Part shown: piece by piece, positions 31,308-43,563 of the stretch
How positions within the stretch are numbered: position 1 is the first letter of the stretch
Layout: each line of letters starts with the position of its first letter
NCBI GenBank assembly: GCA_014529385.2
Contig: CM043944.1
Span: forward strand, 70,695,895 to 70,759,894
Length of the DNA stretch: 64,000 bases
DNA from: Adiantum capillus-veneris
Lineage: Eukaryota > Streptophyta > Polypodiopsida > Polypodiales > Pteridaceae
Direction of reading: 5' to 3'
Notes under the pieces: model-generated
The model's database searches: none
What the model saw: the letters and a program-made list of their open reading frames with translations, nothing else
What the model was told of the DNA's origin: nothing
Translations under genes and position numbers: made by a program

Positions 31308-33268
31308 CTACTCAAGGCGAGCACGCTTCTTTTTCTTCAAATTCTCAAAAACCTCATAAATATCAGCACTCGTAATCGCTTTTCCTGATTCACGGGAGGC
31401 CTGCATACACAACCAGCATACCAACATATCATCATCTCTAAATGGAAGTATCAAACAATATCAAGAAGCATTTCACAACCACAAATACGTACAAAAAAAG
31501 CAGACAGCTCACTGGTCATTTCACTAAGGCCATGCATGAACTCAATTTTCCCCACATGGCTCATGCCATTGAGAAAAGAAAGGTCTTGGCGGCTGCATGC
31601 ATCCATCTTCTCTTTCCTTTTCTCCTTAGCCACTTCTTCATACTTGGTGATTGTGTCATCCGCGTCCATCAGGAAGCTTACGTGCTTCTTGGCATACCTC
31701 TCTAAGCAAGCATTGCACCTACATAATTGTGACCGCCAGTTTTTGATAAGAAACAAAGCTTTGTCTGTCCAAATACTTGAAATTGTGTTCTGCTGCTCAG
31801 CGCAATGGTTCAAACTGCCATTCTCACCATTCTGGACAGATCCAGAAGCTTCTCCAGATAATATCTTGCAAGGTTGACTCGCATTTGAACAATCTGCCTT
31901 ATTTTTATCTGTCCCATTACTACAAATTGCTCCTCCATGGATCAAATTTCGGTCCATTGATTCCTGTTTCAAGGATTCTGACTGCTGTGCCTGTAAAGTG
32001 TTGGTTTCCTCTTTCAAGGTATCCGATTGATGGGTCTGTAAGGTGTTGATTTCGGTCAAGGCGACTTTCTCAGCAGTTCGAGAAGGCTCTGGTACTGCTA
32101 CATTCGTTTCAGATGCTCCTTCCACCCCCTCCTCCATAATCCCATTGCTCCGCCGATCCAAAGCAGAAACTGGTAAGAATTCGGCAGGCACCTCAGGGGA
32201 GGTGCTATTATGAAGGGGCACCATCAGAGTTCTGTAATGCGACAAGAAGTCCAAGGACACTGCACAAACTTGGCATATCACCTCATCAAAGCATGGCTCA
32301 CCCTCCTCGTCTCGTGGAACCTGCTTCAGACATAAAAACAAAGGCCCAAAACAAGAGACTTGAATTTGCTGACACCAATTACAAGACAAGAGCATCCACA
32401 AAGTAAATATACCCATACCTCTTCAGTTGACGCAAGTCCAAGATGAGCTTCGTGAAACCAGTCCTCACAGATACAGCACTGAAGCATCTCCCCCATGTCT
32501 TCTACAGCATCGGGATCTGGATATGGCCGATTGCAAGCACAGTACAGCCCCTTGTAATTCTTATTGTAGACATTTTCCTCATTCACTGAATCCTTGCTGC
32601 TAAACAGCTTGCATGCCCCAATACCGAACTTGGAATTGCCACAATCACATCGAAAATGTCTTCTTGTCCAAATTTCAATGATCTGACAGACAGCCACATT
32701 AGCATCTTCTGGCACTCTTCTCCATTTAGAAGACGGGATGCAAAATGAAGAGATAAAGTCAAATCAAAGATAGTTTCAATTCGTACCTCATGCCCATCGT
32801 GGCAGTTCATTGAGCATGCCGTGCACACACCGGCATTGCCATCCGGACAACACGTGATGCAGGAAAAGACTGCCTGTCTAGGCAGATATCCTTTGGGATA
32901 AGTGCACTCTTTCCCATCATCTCCACCCAAAATCATGTCTACTTCCTGTAAAGGCAGGACAACATCTGTGTATTAATGTAACGTGGCCAAATACATGACC
33001 TCCCCAGGGAACATTCACATCTGTGTGAAGAACAAGACATTGCGTGCGAGAACGCGTGGTCAAAAAGACTCAGCTCATCGACATGTCCACATGCCTCAGG
33101 ACGAAAACAACAGCAGGAAAGAATTGAAAGGCAATTGTTTGTTACCAATTCCTGCGCTTCGAGGCCTTCAACATATTCGTTGATGGTCAAGACCCCCTCT
33201 TCGTCTTCTGTTATGGGGCCCTCTTCCTGCGCTTCAGCCCCTCCATTTGCAGCGGAGTTTGAACCCAT
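31308..33268 (-). CDS. UBR7: UBR7-like putative E3 ubiquitin ligase (UBR box and PHD finger), five exons
   Basis: A spliced, apparently intact host gene. Coding exons read from 33268 down: 33268-33146, 32945-32787, 32682-32419, 32320-31493, 31400-31308, giving 488 codons. All introns are GT-AG and phase 0; the acceptor of exon 4 could be three bases earlier. The product has an acidic N-terminus, a Cys/His-rich UBR box (C-T-Y-P-K-G-Y, C-x-x-C-C, C-x-x-C, H-D-G-H-E, F-R-C-D-C-G) at about residues 52-115, a PHD finger (Y-C-A-C, C-C-I-C-E-D-W-F-H) at about 140-180, C-Q-V-C, a low-complexity Gln/Ser middle, and a basic end K-K-K-K-R-A-R. UBR boxes bind N-degrons in the ubiquitin pathway. The length fits plant members (somewhat over 400 residues). 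CT-rich sequence lies in the 5' leader. Confidence 0.93.
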
Positions 33269-33354
33269 GTTCCCAAAGCTTGAGCCCCAGAAATTTGCCT
33301 AAATCAATTTTGCTAGGGTGAGGATGAGGGTGACCGTATGTGCGCAGGGAGAAG

Positions 33355-33385
<31 letters not shown>
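33355..33385. repeat. (GA)n tract in the UBR7 5' leader
   Basis: On the gene strand this is a CT tract about 90-115 bases upstream of the start codon, a common feature of plant 5' leaders. It may act in expression, but the sequence alone does not show that. Confidence 0.9.
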
Positions 33386-33388
<3 letters not shown>

Positions 33389-33529
33389 CGACGGACGCGA
33401 GCTGCTCCCGTTCAGTGCACAAGGGGCAAGATCTTCCCGCCAAGACACTGCACCATTTGATACTGCCAGGAAATAAGGGACACTCCTAATTTACCGAGCT
33501 ATTTCGCCATTAGAATTTCCGGTTATTAA

Positions 33530-34140
33530 TTACTCAAAATGACATTCAAGAATTGCACCCACACACACTCTGTCATGGTCACTCATTGACACACCCCTCC
33601 GGAGGTGGGATCAATGGTCCACATTAGGCGTCACGAGGCAGGTGCAATCCGGGTCGTCCAATCATTTTGGACTAGGTGTAAACTAAGTGTGAACTCGGGA
33701 GGTATGTGCACGACGCCAAATTAGGTGTGAACTCGATGTGAACTAAGTGTGAGCTTGGTGTGGACTTGGGAAGGTATATACACCACACCAAGTTTGGTGT
33801 GAACTCGATGTGAACTAAGCCCGAGCTACGTGTGAACTAGGTGTGAACTTAACCGCGACGACGTAATCTATAAACTCAACACACACATCCCTTTGAATGA
33901 ATACGCGATAGCTTAACGATTAGAGTCAATCCCAAGGGGGAGAAAGGGAACGGGTTCAAGCCCTAAGTCTGAAAACATATGAGTCTTTTGCATTCCCTGG
34001 GCAGTCCAACGGTCACGATCAACTGGCGATTGTAAGCCGTTGATCCCACCTCCCAAAAGGAGATGTCAATTAGTGACATGGATTGTCTACCTTGGATGAT
34101 CTTAATTACTCGAAGTGGCATTCAAGAATTGAACCCACAC
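33530..34140. repeat. Short direct repeats around GTGTGAACT minisatellite and a tRNA-like patch
   Basis: A 37-base word (ATTACTC...CAAGAATTG...CCCACACA) occurs at about 33530 and 34107. Between them, 33660-33860 holds about eight GTGTGAACT-like words. At 33909-33963 a Pol III-type pair of boxes is seen: TAGCTTAACGATTAGAG (A box) and GGTTCAAGCCC (B box), 44 bases apart. This suggests a tRNA-derived SINE rather than a tRNA gene, as no acceptor stem closes. Confidence 0.45.
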
Positions 34141-34244
34141 AATGTCGCCCTCAGAAGTTCTTCACATTTTTTCTAAGCCACTAGAGCTTGCGACCATGCT
34201 GAAGCGCTTGCGCTCTATGTGTTTAATGAAGCAATGCGCACAAC

Positions 34245-34246
<2 letters not shown>

Positions 34247-34287
<41 letters not shown>
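34247..34287. repeat. Poly-C tract
   Basis: About 41 consecutive C residues, immediately followed by TCC. A run this long is prone to sequencing or assembly length error. Confidence 0.9.
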
Positions 34288-34290
<3 letters not shown>

Positions 34291-34319
34291 TTACATCCTA
34301 CTACGACGACAGGCCTTGA

Positions 34320-34403
<84 letters not shown>
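34320..34403. repeat. (CT)n microsatellite
   Basis: About 84 bases of pure CT. Frames through it and the poly-C tract encode only Pro/Ser/Leu or Gly/Glu/Arg runs. Confidence 0.95.
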
Positions 34404-34406
<3 letters not shown>

Positions 34407-35309
34407 GACTACTCGTAATTCAAATTCAAGCCCAATCAACTCCTGATGGTAGATACAATTCGTTTCTGTTGCTTGGCTTCAAGTCATGCATGGCATCTTC
34501 TGAAATTCCTATAAAAAGAATTTTCAAAATTGGGTACACCATACCACCACACGTACCAATTACCTTGCTAAAAATCATCTAGGTCATCAATCTTTGAAGG
34601 ATTATATCTCAATATAAAGAGATATAATGGGTAAGTGTGCGATGTTTCTGCTTACACTTATCATAGGCTTTCTAGTTTCTCTACTTCTCATTAGAAGAAG
34701 AAACTCTTTCCGAAAAGCAGCTTCAAACTTTGCCCAGTTTTTTGGGAGAGTACTAAATCTAGCATAGGAATCTAACTAATGTAATTAGGAGATACTAATC
34801 ACTTGCAAGCTCTGATAGCACATGTATGTCTATGGTGGATAGATCAACGAGACATTCACCATAGTGAGAGCTTCATAACAAAATTAGGAGCAAATAGATT
34901 AGAGAATGCACTCAATAAAATGAAAATGGACTTTCTTGATTGATTAGAATGAGAGAGAGATTACAAGTTAAGCATGATTTCCTTATATAGGCTCAATGGT
35001 GGAAAGTGAAAATTGAGGCAAGAAAGATATGCATCACAAGTGGAAAGGGGACAAGTAGCATGTGTGCTACAACATGTAGCTTGTGGCTCTAAAGTATAGC
35101 ATGTGTGCATGGAATGAGAAGCATGTGTTAGGTATTTCTATGTAGGAGATTGTATCCATGCACATAGGGGTGATGCTTGTATGCTTGGCTTTACGGATTG
35201 TTCATGGATTGAGTGTAAGCTAAAAGGCTTACCTCTATAGAGGGCACATAGCATGCATCAAGGTAGCTCTTGATCTCGTCAACAATACCTTCACCACCTA
35301 GCATCACAA
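34404..35309. other. Possible copia LTR and primer site, otherwise unassigned
   Basis: On the minus strand TGCTATCAGAGCTTGC (about 34805-34820) resembles an initiator-Met primer site and follows a TACA end, so an LTR could extend right from 34822. A CCTATATAAGG box (about 34980-34990, minus strand) would fit its promoter. No partner LTR was found. Confidence 0.35.
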
Positions 35310-36012
35310 TGGTTTCTCAATCATGACCCTTATATAGGTGCTTGTACAAATACTTCACAACACTAATAGTAGACCACACTTTACCATTGATGCATGCTTT
35401 ATGTCTCATCAAAAGAAAGAGATTGTGAGGCACCATCCATTGATTGTATAACTTCTTTCCTTTCATGGTCACATATTTTCCATCGTCCCTTCTCATGTAG
35501 GTGTGATGCCCATTGCTATCAAGCATCATGGAAACACAAAACTTTCGAGGATACTTGAACCTATTCTTTCCTTCTCTCATACAAGGAAATTGTGGGTACT
35601 TAGTGCTATAGGGGCCATGTACATTAGAGTGACAACTTATCTCATATAGCCCAAGGAAACATTGTTTATCAAGGAGTTTTGCGCAAACCAATATATTATA
35701 GTCAGCTAATTCCATAGGTTTAAATATCTGCTTGCAAGAATCAACAAAATGTGTGCATGGGGTAGGCCTCTCTTTTGAAACTCGATTGGCCTACTATATA
35801 TGCAAACAATTACCTTTTAGTCAATTGAGACATCATATCCCTAAAGTTTTGGTAGAATGCCCTACTCACCAAATCCGGATGGTCTGAAGAGTCTTGTCTA
35901 GGTAATAACTCAGCTTGTATCTCTCTCCAACATGGATTACAAGTCAACATTATGAATAAATTAGTTTTTCCTTTCTTTTGCACTATAGCCATAGAGTCAT
36001 GATACAACTAAG
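35310..36012 (-). pseudogene. Helitron Rep/helicase N-terminal relic
   Basis: Two neighbouring minus-strand frames match the N-terminal region of plant Helitron proteins. At 35810-36007 is Y-H-D-S-M-A-I-V-Q-K-K-G-K-x-x-L-F-I-M-L-T-C-N-P. At 35317-35715 is G-P-Y...C-M-R-E-G, R-D-D-G-K-Y-V, W-M-V-P-H-N-L-F-L and S-V-V-K-Y-L-Y-K-H-L-Y-K-G-H-D. Between them lie C-T-H-F-V-D and other fragments in a third frame. The helicase motor and the terminal Helitron signals are not seen. Confidence 0.85.
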
Positions 36013-36112
36013 GCATATATCTTGTCTCTTGGGTGAATGAAGATGGTAAGACAATTCATTGGCATGTTTGTCTACCAATGACTCTTTTGGCTCCATCTCC
36101 TATCCCAACTAG

Positions 36113-37720
36113 ATTTACCAAACTTGCATATAATTCAGCCCAAAGTGTGTCTTGGTGATTCTCAATGGCGATGAGGTGTTCTTAGTTTGTTTGCCATAGA
36201 TGCAATACTCACACATAGAAAAATCATAATGACTTAACATAGGCAAGTAACCCAAATGAGCTAGTGTTTTCACTTTGTTTTGGCTCATATGGCACCTAGT
36301 CGGCCTTGCCACAACTCAATATATGATAGCTCAGCTATGGACATACAATCCTCTTTTATACATGAAACAAACTAGACTCAAACATTCCATGCTTTTGACC
36401 TCTAAGAATCACAAGAATTTTCTTTCTAATTGTCCATGATCCATTTCCAAAAGTGGTCGTGTAACCCAAGTTGTCAAGTTGACTAATAAATATCAAACTC
36501 TTCGCTAACTTGGAAACATGTCTGACATTCTTGACTATGAATTCCGTGCCATTATGTGTAACTAGCTTGATGTCTCCAACACCATGTATCTCAAGCTCAT
36601 AGACGTCATCGAGCTTCACTTTGCCACGAGTACGTGCATACATAGAGAACCATTCTCTATGAGGTGTCAAATGGAAATTGACTCCAGAATCTATGATCCA
36701 ATTCTGATCAAAGCTAGCATCTTGTGCAATAAGAGTATCTAGACTAAGATCTACTGTAAAGACTAGAGCATCTAAGGAAGTTTGGACCTCATGCACATCT
36801 ACAATCTTAGGAGACTTAGGAGACTTAGCCTTTTCCATCATTGTCAGACTTCTTGCTGTCTTGAGACTTTTTCTTGTCTCTTTGCCATGCGTGATAATCT
36901 TTCTATAAAAGTCATTTCATTTGGCAATGATAGCACTCAACATTGCACAAAGAACCTCTAGATTTGCTTTGAAATTTTTGGTGATCCTTACTTTTGGCAC
37001 AATTTTGAGTGTGACCTCTCTAACCTTTGCCATTGGCAACATATGCATCAATTGCTTTGCAGGCTCCATAGAGTTCCCGTGTATCTTGTCACTCAGTAGA
37101 TTGGAAACTACAACATCATAGATCAACTTGTCCTCATGTGCATAGTACATTTTCTGTGTCTCTTCCTAAGTAGGATGGAGACTACAACATCATAGGCAAA
37201 CTTGTCCTCACACACAGAGTAGACTTCTTGTCTATCTCTTTCCGAGTAGACTGAAAACTAGAACCAACTTGTTCTAAGGTGTAGAGTTTCTCATCGTTGT
37301 GCAAAATATGTCCCATGAAGATGGTAAAGAGAAAATTAACAATATGGATTGCGCTTCGTCATCAAACTCCAATTGGTGTGATGTCAATCGATCAAAAAAT
37401 ACATTGAATGCATTCAAGTGCTTGGAAATTATGTCATCTTCTTTCATGCAAAGCTAAAAAATCTTCTTCATCAAATAAATTTTATTACTTGTGCTTTTGC
37501 TCTCATATGTATTGCATAGCTTGTTCTATAAGGATTTATCAGTAGCTTCAACCACTATGGTGAAATACATAGATTTGGCCAAGTATAAGCAAATAATGGA
37601 CCTAGCTTTTGCATCTAGCATCCATTTTGCTTTCATATAACCATCTCCCTCTACACACTCAAAGATTTTCTCTATTGACCTTTTTGGGTTAACACACCTT
37701 ACATTTGCTCTTTCCACATA
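36113..37720 (-). pseudogene. Ty1/copia gag-protease-integrase-start relic
   Basis: In minus-strand order: gag piece at 37526-37717 (W-M-L-D-A-K-A-R-S-I-I-C-L-Y-L-A); a zinc-knuckle start C-Y-H-C-Q-M-K near 36930, followed by stops; protease at 36356-36841 with W-I-I-D-S-G-V-N-F-H-L-T-P; and a pre-integrase segment at 36115-36312 with G-H-M/S and C-E-Y-C-I-Y-G-K-Q. The protease keeps the D-S-G catalytic triplet. RT and RNase H are absent. Several stops show it is dead. Confidence 0.82.
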
Positions 37721-39169
37721 GAAAAATGTGTGCCAACGATCTTTGTAATATTGTAAATGTCCTTCTCAATAGAAGTGGACACTTTTGCAAGACTTTAGAA
37801 CTACTTCAAGAATGCCAAAAGTTATGGGAAAAAAACCTGACAAGATTTTGACAGAACCTTCTTTGTAACAAGAGCAATATCTCAAGTGTATGCTAGTTAG
37901 CACAGTGGGCATGGTGGTTAGCATAGTTTGTATGCTAGTTAGCATGCATAGATAGACTTGTAGGAAAAAGCTGGTAGAGTCTCCTTTGTACATGGAGTGA
38001 AAACTTGACCCTAATGATGCATAAAAAGCATAAGATCAATGTAAAAGAGTGAATTTGGGCATAAACTATCAACTATCACTGACAAATGAACGACTACCAT
38101 ATGCGGCATCAAGCAAAATATCCCATAAAATACATAACCTATGGCAACGATATGGAAATGGAGAACTCCAACAACTTGTATCACCAAAGGTATCTCAACA
38201 TTTGAGAATACCCCATTTCAAAAAAACCTCATGCAAGACCCTCCAAAAGGATAAGTAGACACAAGACACTAGCCACAATCTTAGAGAGGGCTCTTTTGGT
38301 TGGAGTCTTAGAAATGGCCAGGACTGCCAAAATGGCTCCCCAAGAAGTATAGTGGACAGTAACTGCAACTCAACATACGTGAGTAAGAGCCATGTACAAA
38401 CATGCACTAGAAACTAATGCAATCAATGGGCTTACGAGAGCTCAAAAGAGCTCTATGACATTCTAAGTGCTAAAAAATTGCATCTATCAGTGTTGCCCCT
38501 ATATCCCTAGAAAACCTATAATTCTTGTGTCTAAAATAATTGACAAACTAGAGAAAATCAAGATCTATGTCCCAAAAATAACCATAGGTGTCATACATGA
38601 TGCCAACATGTATATGGCAAGTTGTAACCTCTTTGAAAAATGCATAGAGTTTAAAAGCACTTGTGAACTGCAAAAGAGATGTATGCTTGGCTATATGTCC
38701 CCCTTGTAAGCCTACCGTGAGCGTATGAGAAACCTGTATTTCAGTGTTGATCCAAAGCCGATGTCATTTTCCATTGTTGGATGGAAGTGTTGAAAACATC
38801 GATGCTTGAAAATTGAAACATTGAAGCCAATGTGCTCACCAAACGAGTGCTAAAAGTGCCAAAAAAGGGCGTCAGATATTGCGTGTCAAAATTTGGATGC
38901 CAACGAGAAATTATTTGTCTATGTCATTGAGGAAAAATCGAGACTAGGTGTTGATGGTAGGTCAAGAAAGGCTGCCGATGTCAAAGGTACCGAGGGAGGT
39001 CAAAGCTGAGATGGTGCCAAAAAATAAGGCTATATGTCAAAGGAGAGCCAAGCCGCTCTTTCTTGCTCTCGCTACCAAAAATGCCAAAAATCTAGAAATT
39101 TGAATCGAGGTTGATGTTGCCGATGAGGTCAATATCAAAATCAACAAAGCTGATGGAGGAGAGAGTCTG

Positions 39170-39171
<2 letters not shown>
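37721..39171. other. Relic of a leader related to element C, rest unassigned
   Basis: The block 38150-38400 resembles 28190-28420 of element C in order and wording (ATCACCAAAGGTATCTCAACATTTGAG-like and GTCTTAGAAATGGCCAGGACTG-like strings). At 37895-37965 the word TATGCTAGTTAGCA repeats. No coding domain is visible to 39171. Confidence 0.45.

Positions 39172-39207
<36 letters not shown>
39172..39207. repeat. (CT)n microsatellite
   Basis: A pure CT run of about 36 bases. Confidence 0.95.
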
Positions 39208-39210
<3 letters not shown>

Positions 39211-39380
39211 CAAATGTCCAAGATCAAAATTTGATCATGCATGCACACACTATGTACACCATGCACTCACCTTGTTACACTCCCTTGCCGATGCAAAGCC
39301 TACACACATAAGTTATGTGTGTGTGTGTGTGCGTACGCGTGCGCGCATAATTTTCATCCTTGCAAGAAAAGGGTGCCTTG

Positions 39381-39383
<3 letters not shown>

Positions 39384-39452
<69 letters not shown>
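39384..39452. repeat. (CT)n microsatellite
   Basis: A pure CT run of about 69 bases, preceded by a GTGTGTGTGTGCGTACGCGTGCGCGC purine-pyrimidine patch (about 39318-39345). Confidence 0.95.
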
Positions 39453-39454
<2 letters not shown>

Positions 39455-39561
39455 ATAAATGCCTCTTTTCACTCCTACTATGTGCGTGTGTGTGCTCGCG
39501 CGCACGTGTTACTTTCTCTTTCTCTCTCCCTCTCGCTTCTTTTTTGTTAAATGTCTCATTA

Positions 39562-39673
<112 letters not shown>

Positions 39674-40464
39674 TACTAAAAAAAGTGTGTGTGTGTTGAA
39701 TGATTATTTGTTAGAGATATACATTTTTTAAGTGTTTGTAGCACATCTAAAAATGAATCTCGAGACATGCTAAAGCTACTTTAGAAGGGTGGATGTCTCA
39801 CACAAAATCTTCACGAAAGCGAGAGGATTCACCATGGGAGTGCTAGCCAATGCATGTTTTTCTCGCAAAGAATAAAGAAGAAACAAGAATGAATCTTGTG
39901 TCCTAAGAGTCACTTATCATGCTTCTGTAAGACCAAGGAAATCCACAAAAATAAAGGCTAGGTGACTGGTTTGCAAAAAGACATTGATGACGTCACTATA
40001 GATTTGGAATGTACGAGACCTCCACATGTGAAAGGGTACTACACCATGCTAAAATCAATGGGAAAAGGTGATTCATATTTTGGCTCACCTATGGGATAAA
40101 TGAATCATCAAACGTCAAAGTGCTATGAGCCACCACACCTACATTTTCTAGTAGGAAATCTCCTTGTGTACATAGTATTCTACTACTATGCAAATGAGAT
40201 GCCCTAATTTCCTTGTTTACATAGTATTCTACCACTATGAAATAAGATGCCCTAATGATATCATGGGTCCATAAAGGCTCATAAGGAAAAGAGAAAATGC
40301 CAACCTAATTGTCATCAAATTCACCATTTTTTGAAGGAAACGTATATTCCACCACCTGTAGGTCTTTCTAGAACTCCCTCCATGATGCCCCCTTGCCCTC
40401 TATTAACAAAATTTGTGGAAAACTCATTAGATCCCCGGGTTTGATGCAAAATTGGCTTGTTTTG

Positions 40465-40506
<42 letters not shown>
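40465..40506. repeat. (CT)n microsatellite
   Basis: A pure CT run of about 42 bases. The flanks 39671-40464 and 40507-41370 show no gene. A TATATAAAG box at 41089 and an AATAAA at about 41264 lie 175 bases apart, as in an LTR promoter-to-polyA unit, without other support. Confidence 0.9.
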
Positions 40507-40510
<4 letters not shown>

Positions 40511-41374
40511 TTCACCCATTAATCTTATTCACCACAAAAACCCCCTTATTTTCAACCAAATCTATTCCATTTAGCTCTTCTAATCAGCCCTCCCAAGCTT
40601 CCATGGCTGCATTTCATCCCCTTCCTCTCCCTTGTATGTGTGTGCACTAGTTACATACGCTACCATGACTAGGAATCTTGAAATTATCATAAACAATTAG
40701 AGATTCATAAAACCCCCTTATCAAACATCCAAAATTTCACTCCCTCCCATTCTAAGGAACCCCAAAAACTCAAAAAAGACTTTATCCCTTCACCTCTCTC
40801 TTTACTGCCATGTGTTGTGCACACATACACATAGCTCACTATTCCTTCTCTTTCTTTATCTCTTTCTTCATCAAATATTGTGAGATGAAGGATCAAGCTC
40901 TCTCAAATTCTTCAAGGTTAAAGCTAAGATCCATCAACTAAAGTGGTGAAGATGATCATTTCAAGTGGCAAAGTGAAGATTCTAGGAGGCATCCACACAA
41001 GGACAAAGTGGTGGCTCCCAAGGTATCTCGATTTATCTTCCCTTATTAGCTTCCTTAATTGTAATCATCTTGAGGAGGCTATATAAAGAGGTTTAAACTT
41101 AGCCTATGGGACATGTAATTCACTTTATCTTCTCCATGTTGTAGCTTTCCTTGATTGTGCACTTGGTGCAACACTAGGTCACACTACTTGGTATTTGTGA
41201 GGCATGCTATGCTTTACACATTTCTCATTGTTCAATTTCAGCTATGGATGTATGTTTACATGAATAAAATATGTCCCTTCCTTGGAGTAGCATATGTTTT
41301 CTTTTCTCTTTGTTCCTCTTCTTCTTGGTGAAGAGTTTGTTGTTGTGTTGGAGCTTGCTTGAATGCCTGACTTG

Positions 41375-41581
41375 TAGTGGGTGTGCCATGGTAAGAGAGT
41401 CATGTATTGTGTTTTTAGAGTATGATCAAGCTTTCATAGCCATTTCTCGAGTGTCATTTCCCCCAAGCTTTCATAGCCATTTCTCGAGTGTCATTTCCCC
41501 CTGTCCCCCTTCTCCACTTCTTCTACTTTTGTGTTGTGGTGCCGGCGTGTGTGAGCAGGTATGCCCCCCGAGCCATTTTGC

Positions 41582-41631
<50 letters not shown>

Positions 41632-41905
41632 GTTGTGTGTGGCAGGGGTTTGTGGATTGAAATGAGCTGTGAAATGTGTTTGGGTAGCTGGTTTTAGCAA
41701 GGGTGGGTGTGCGGTGTCAACGGTGTGTGATCGAGTGCGGGTTTGCTTGTGGTAAGAGTGTATGTCCATTGGTGTGTGTGCAGACGAGGTCTACTAGTGA
41801 AAGTGTGAAGTTTTGAAGGCGTTCTTTGAGAGGGCAAGGGTGTTGTGAATGCCGTGAGCTATAAAGAGGTCTTGTGTTGTGTGCTAGGTGTCCTCCCTAT
41901 TCTCC
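41375..41905 (+). repeat. Direct repeat copy 1 (long flank repeat)
   Basis: This half-kilobase block matches 46000-46470 in order, from GTAAGAGAGT through TTGAGTGTCATTTCCCC and GGTGTTGTGTGTGGCAG to GCTATA(A)AGAGG. Inside, a 37-base segment around TTTCTCGAGTGTCATTTCCCCC is duplicated in tandem (41430-41503), and a GA tract (41586-41629) has expanded. It could be an LTR-like end or a segmental duplication. Confidence 0.65.
41586..41629. repeat. (GA)n microsatellite
   Basis: 44 bases of GA within direct repeat copy 1. The partner copy has only GAGAGAGA here. Confidence 0.95.
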
Positions 41906-43560
41906 CTCTCCATCTTCTTGAGGAGCACACTGGTTGCTCCTGTTTGAAGGTGAAGTGATGGTTTGGCAATGCCAGAGGTGCAATTTTTGAAGAGCAAGTG
42001 CTGTGGTTGGGTTTTTTGATTTTGAATGGGTTGAAGATGAAGAAACTTGGCTCCACTATTATCAAGAGATGAAGGTGCAATGCAGGTTTTTTTGCTCCTG
42101 GTTCATGGTAAGGCAAGGAGATGGTAGAACGGTCTACGTGAAGAAGAAAAGACAGATTGGGAGGCCTTGGAAGCGGCCTTTCGGAGCAGATTTGTGGCAG
42201 ATGCACAACTAGATAAAGTGAAGCAAAAGATGGATGGGTTAAAGCAAAGTTTAGAAGGTGATCGTCGAGCGTTTGAGTGGGAGTTCGAAGCCCTTTGGGG
42301 ACGGCCTATCAAGTAAATTGCTGCAAAAAATGTTACTTTTTTGAAGTTGAGCAAATTCATGGATTGCCAGCGTGAGGAGGTTTTAGACAAAATGGAAATA
42401 GATGGCCCTATGCCATATGAAGAGGTGGTGGCTTTAGCGAGAGCATGGACTAAGAAGATTTGGAAGAAGCGCCATGCTAGAAAAGGATGGTCAAGTCAAG
42501 TGGTGCCAAAGCAGGTTGATGCACTGGAGGTCAAGCCGAAGTTGGTGCAAAGGGATTTTTTGATATGAGAGGAACCAATGGTTCTATGGTTGTAGAGATC
42601 TGGGGAGGTTTTTGTGCTAGTTAGATGAGCTCCATCTTTGGAAGAAGTGAGGGTGGCTCCCAATGAGGTAAAGGATGCACGAACTTGACCAGATATGGTT
42701 GGTTGATCTCCATTGGTGTGTGCTAGGGATCAAAAGGTGAGGTTTGTAGATGAGATTGAGTTGATAAAGTTGGAGGGGGTTCCAGATCTCAAGACAAAGG
42801 AGGAGGTTGAAACGAACGATAGAAGTTCTTTGGATGCAAATACGACTTGGGAGATGATTCATCCCATTCAAGTATGAGGAGTTTGATCTCTTGCATGTGG
42901 GAAGAAATGCGATGAATATTTGTAAGGAGCAGGGAGAAGTGTAGGCCAATATGCTGTACATAAGCCAAGTGGAGGAGTCCAAAAAGGTGAAGACATGCAG
43001 GTGAAGATGATATGTGGTGCCATGCTGATGACTATGCTCATTAGGGTTGTGGTGGAGTGTGCTACAATGGTGCAACAAGTACGTAGCTCTATTGAAAAGG
43101 ATAAGATGGCCTTGACTATAAAAGGAGAGCAGATAGATAGTACAATATGTAGTGATTTCTTTTCTTCTTTGGCTGAGGATGTGGCAATAGAACAGATGCT
43201 TGAAGAGGAGGCAAGTGAAGTCAACAAGGTAGAGGTGTTGATTGACCTTGATGGATTAGTCGATGAGGAAGGGCTTGGTGATGCTGGGATTGAGGATGTT
43301 ACGAATGTGGAGGAAAGCATGGAGCAGGAAGTAGAAGAGTTTCCAGAGTAGCAAGTGTGTTATGGCGGATGGAGAATAATCCCAGGTTGAGGCTTTGTCC
43401 GAGCTTTCAAAGGAGATATGTGTGTCATGGCTGAAAGGTATGCTAGTGAGTGCGGCTGAGGAGTGGGTGATCCGTCACAGATATAGAGTTTTCTTGAGGA
43501 GGACTCCGCTTTACATGGTTGGGAGGGAGGGCACGTATATATATGTGCAGTGAATTGGGC
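41906..43560 (+). other. Unrecognised, partly open region between the long direct repeats
   Basis: Plus-strand frames at 42003-42212, 42341-42568 (with M-P-Y-E-E-V-V-A-L-A-R-A-W-T-K-K-I-W) and 42995-43351 (an acidic end rich in Glu/Val/Asp) could be pieces of one degenerate protein. I do not recognise a family. They may belong to an element bounded by the direct repeats. Confidence 0.3.
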
Positions 43561-43563
43561 AGA

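Noticed and set aside
33909-33963. tRNA gene
   Set aside because: A and B boxes are present but no acceptor stem or anticodon arm closes; a SINE is more likely.
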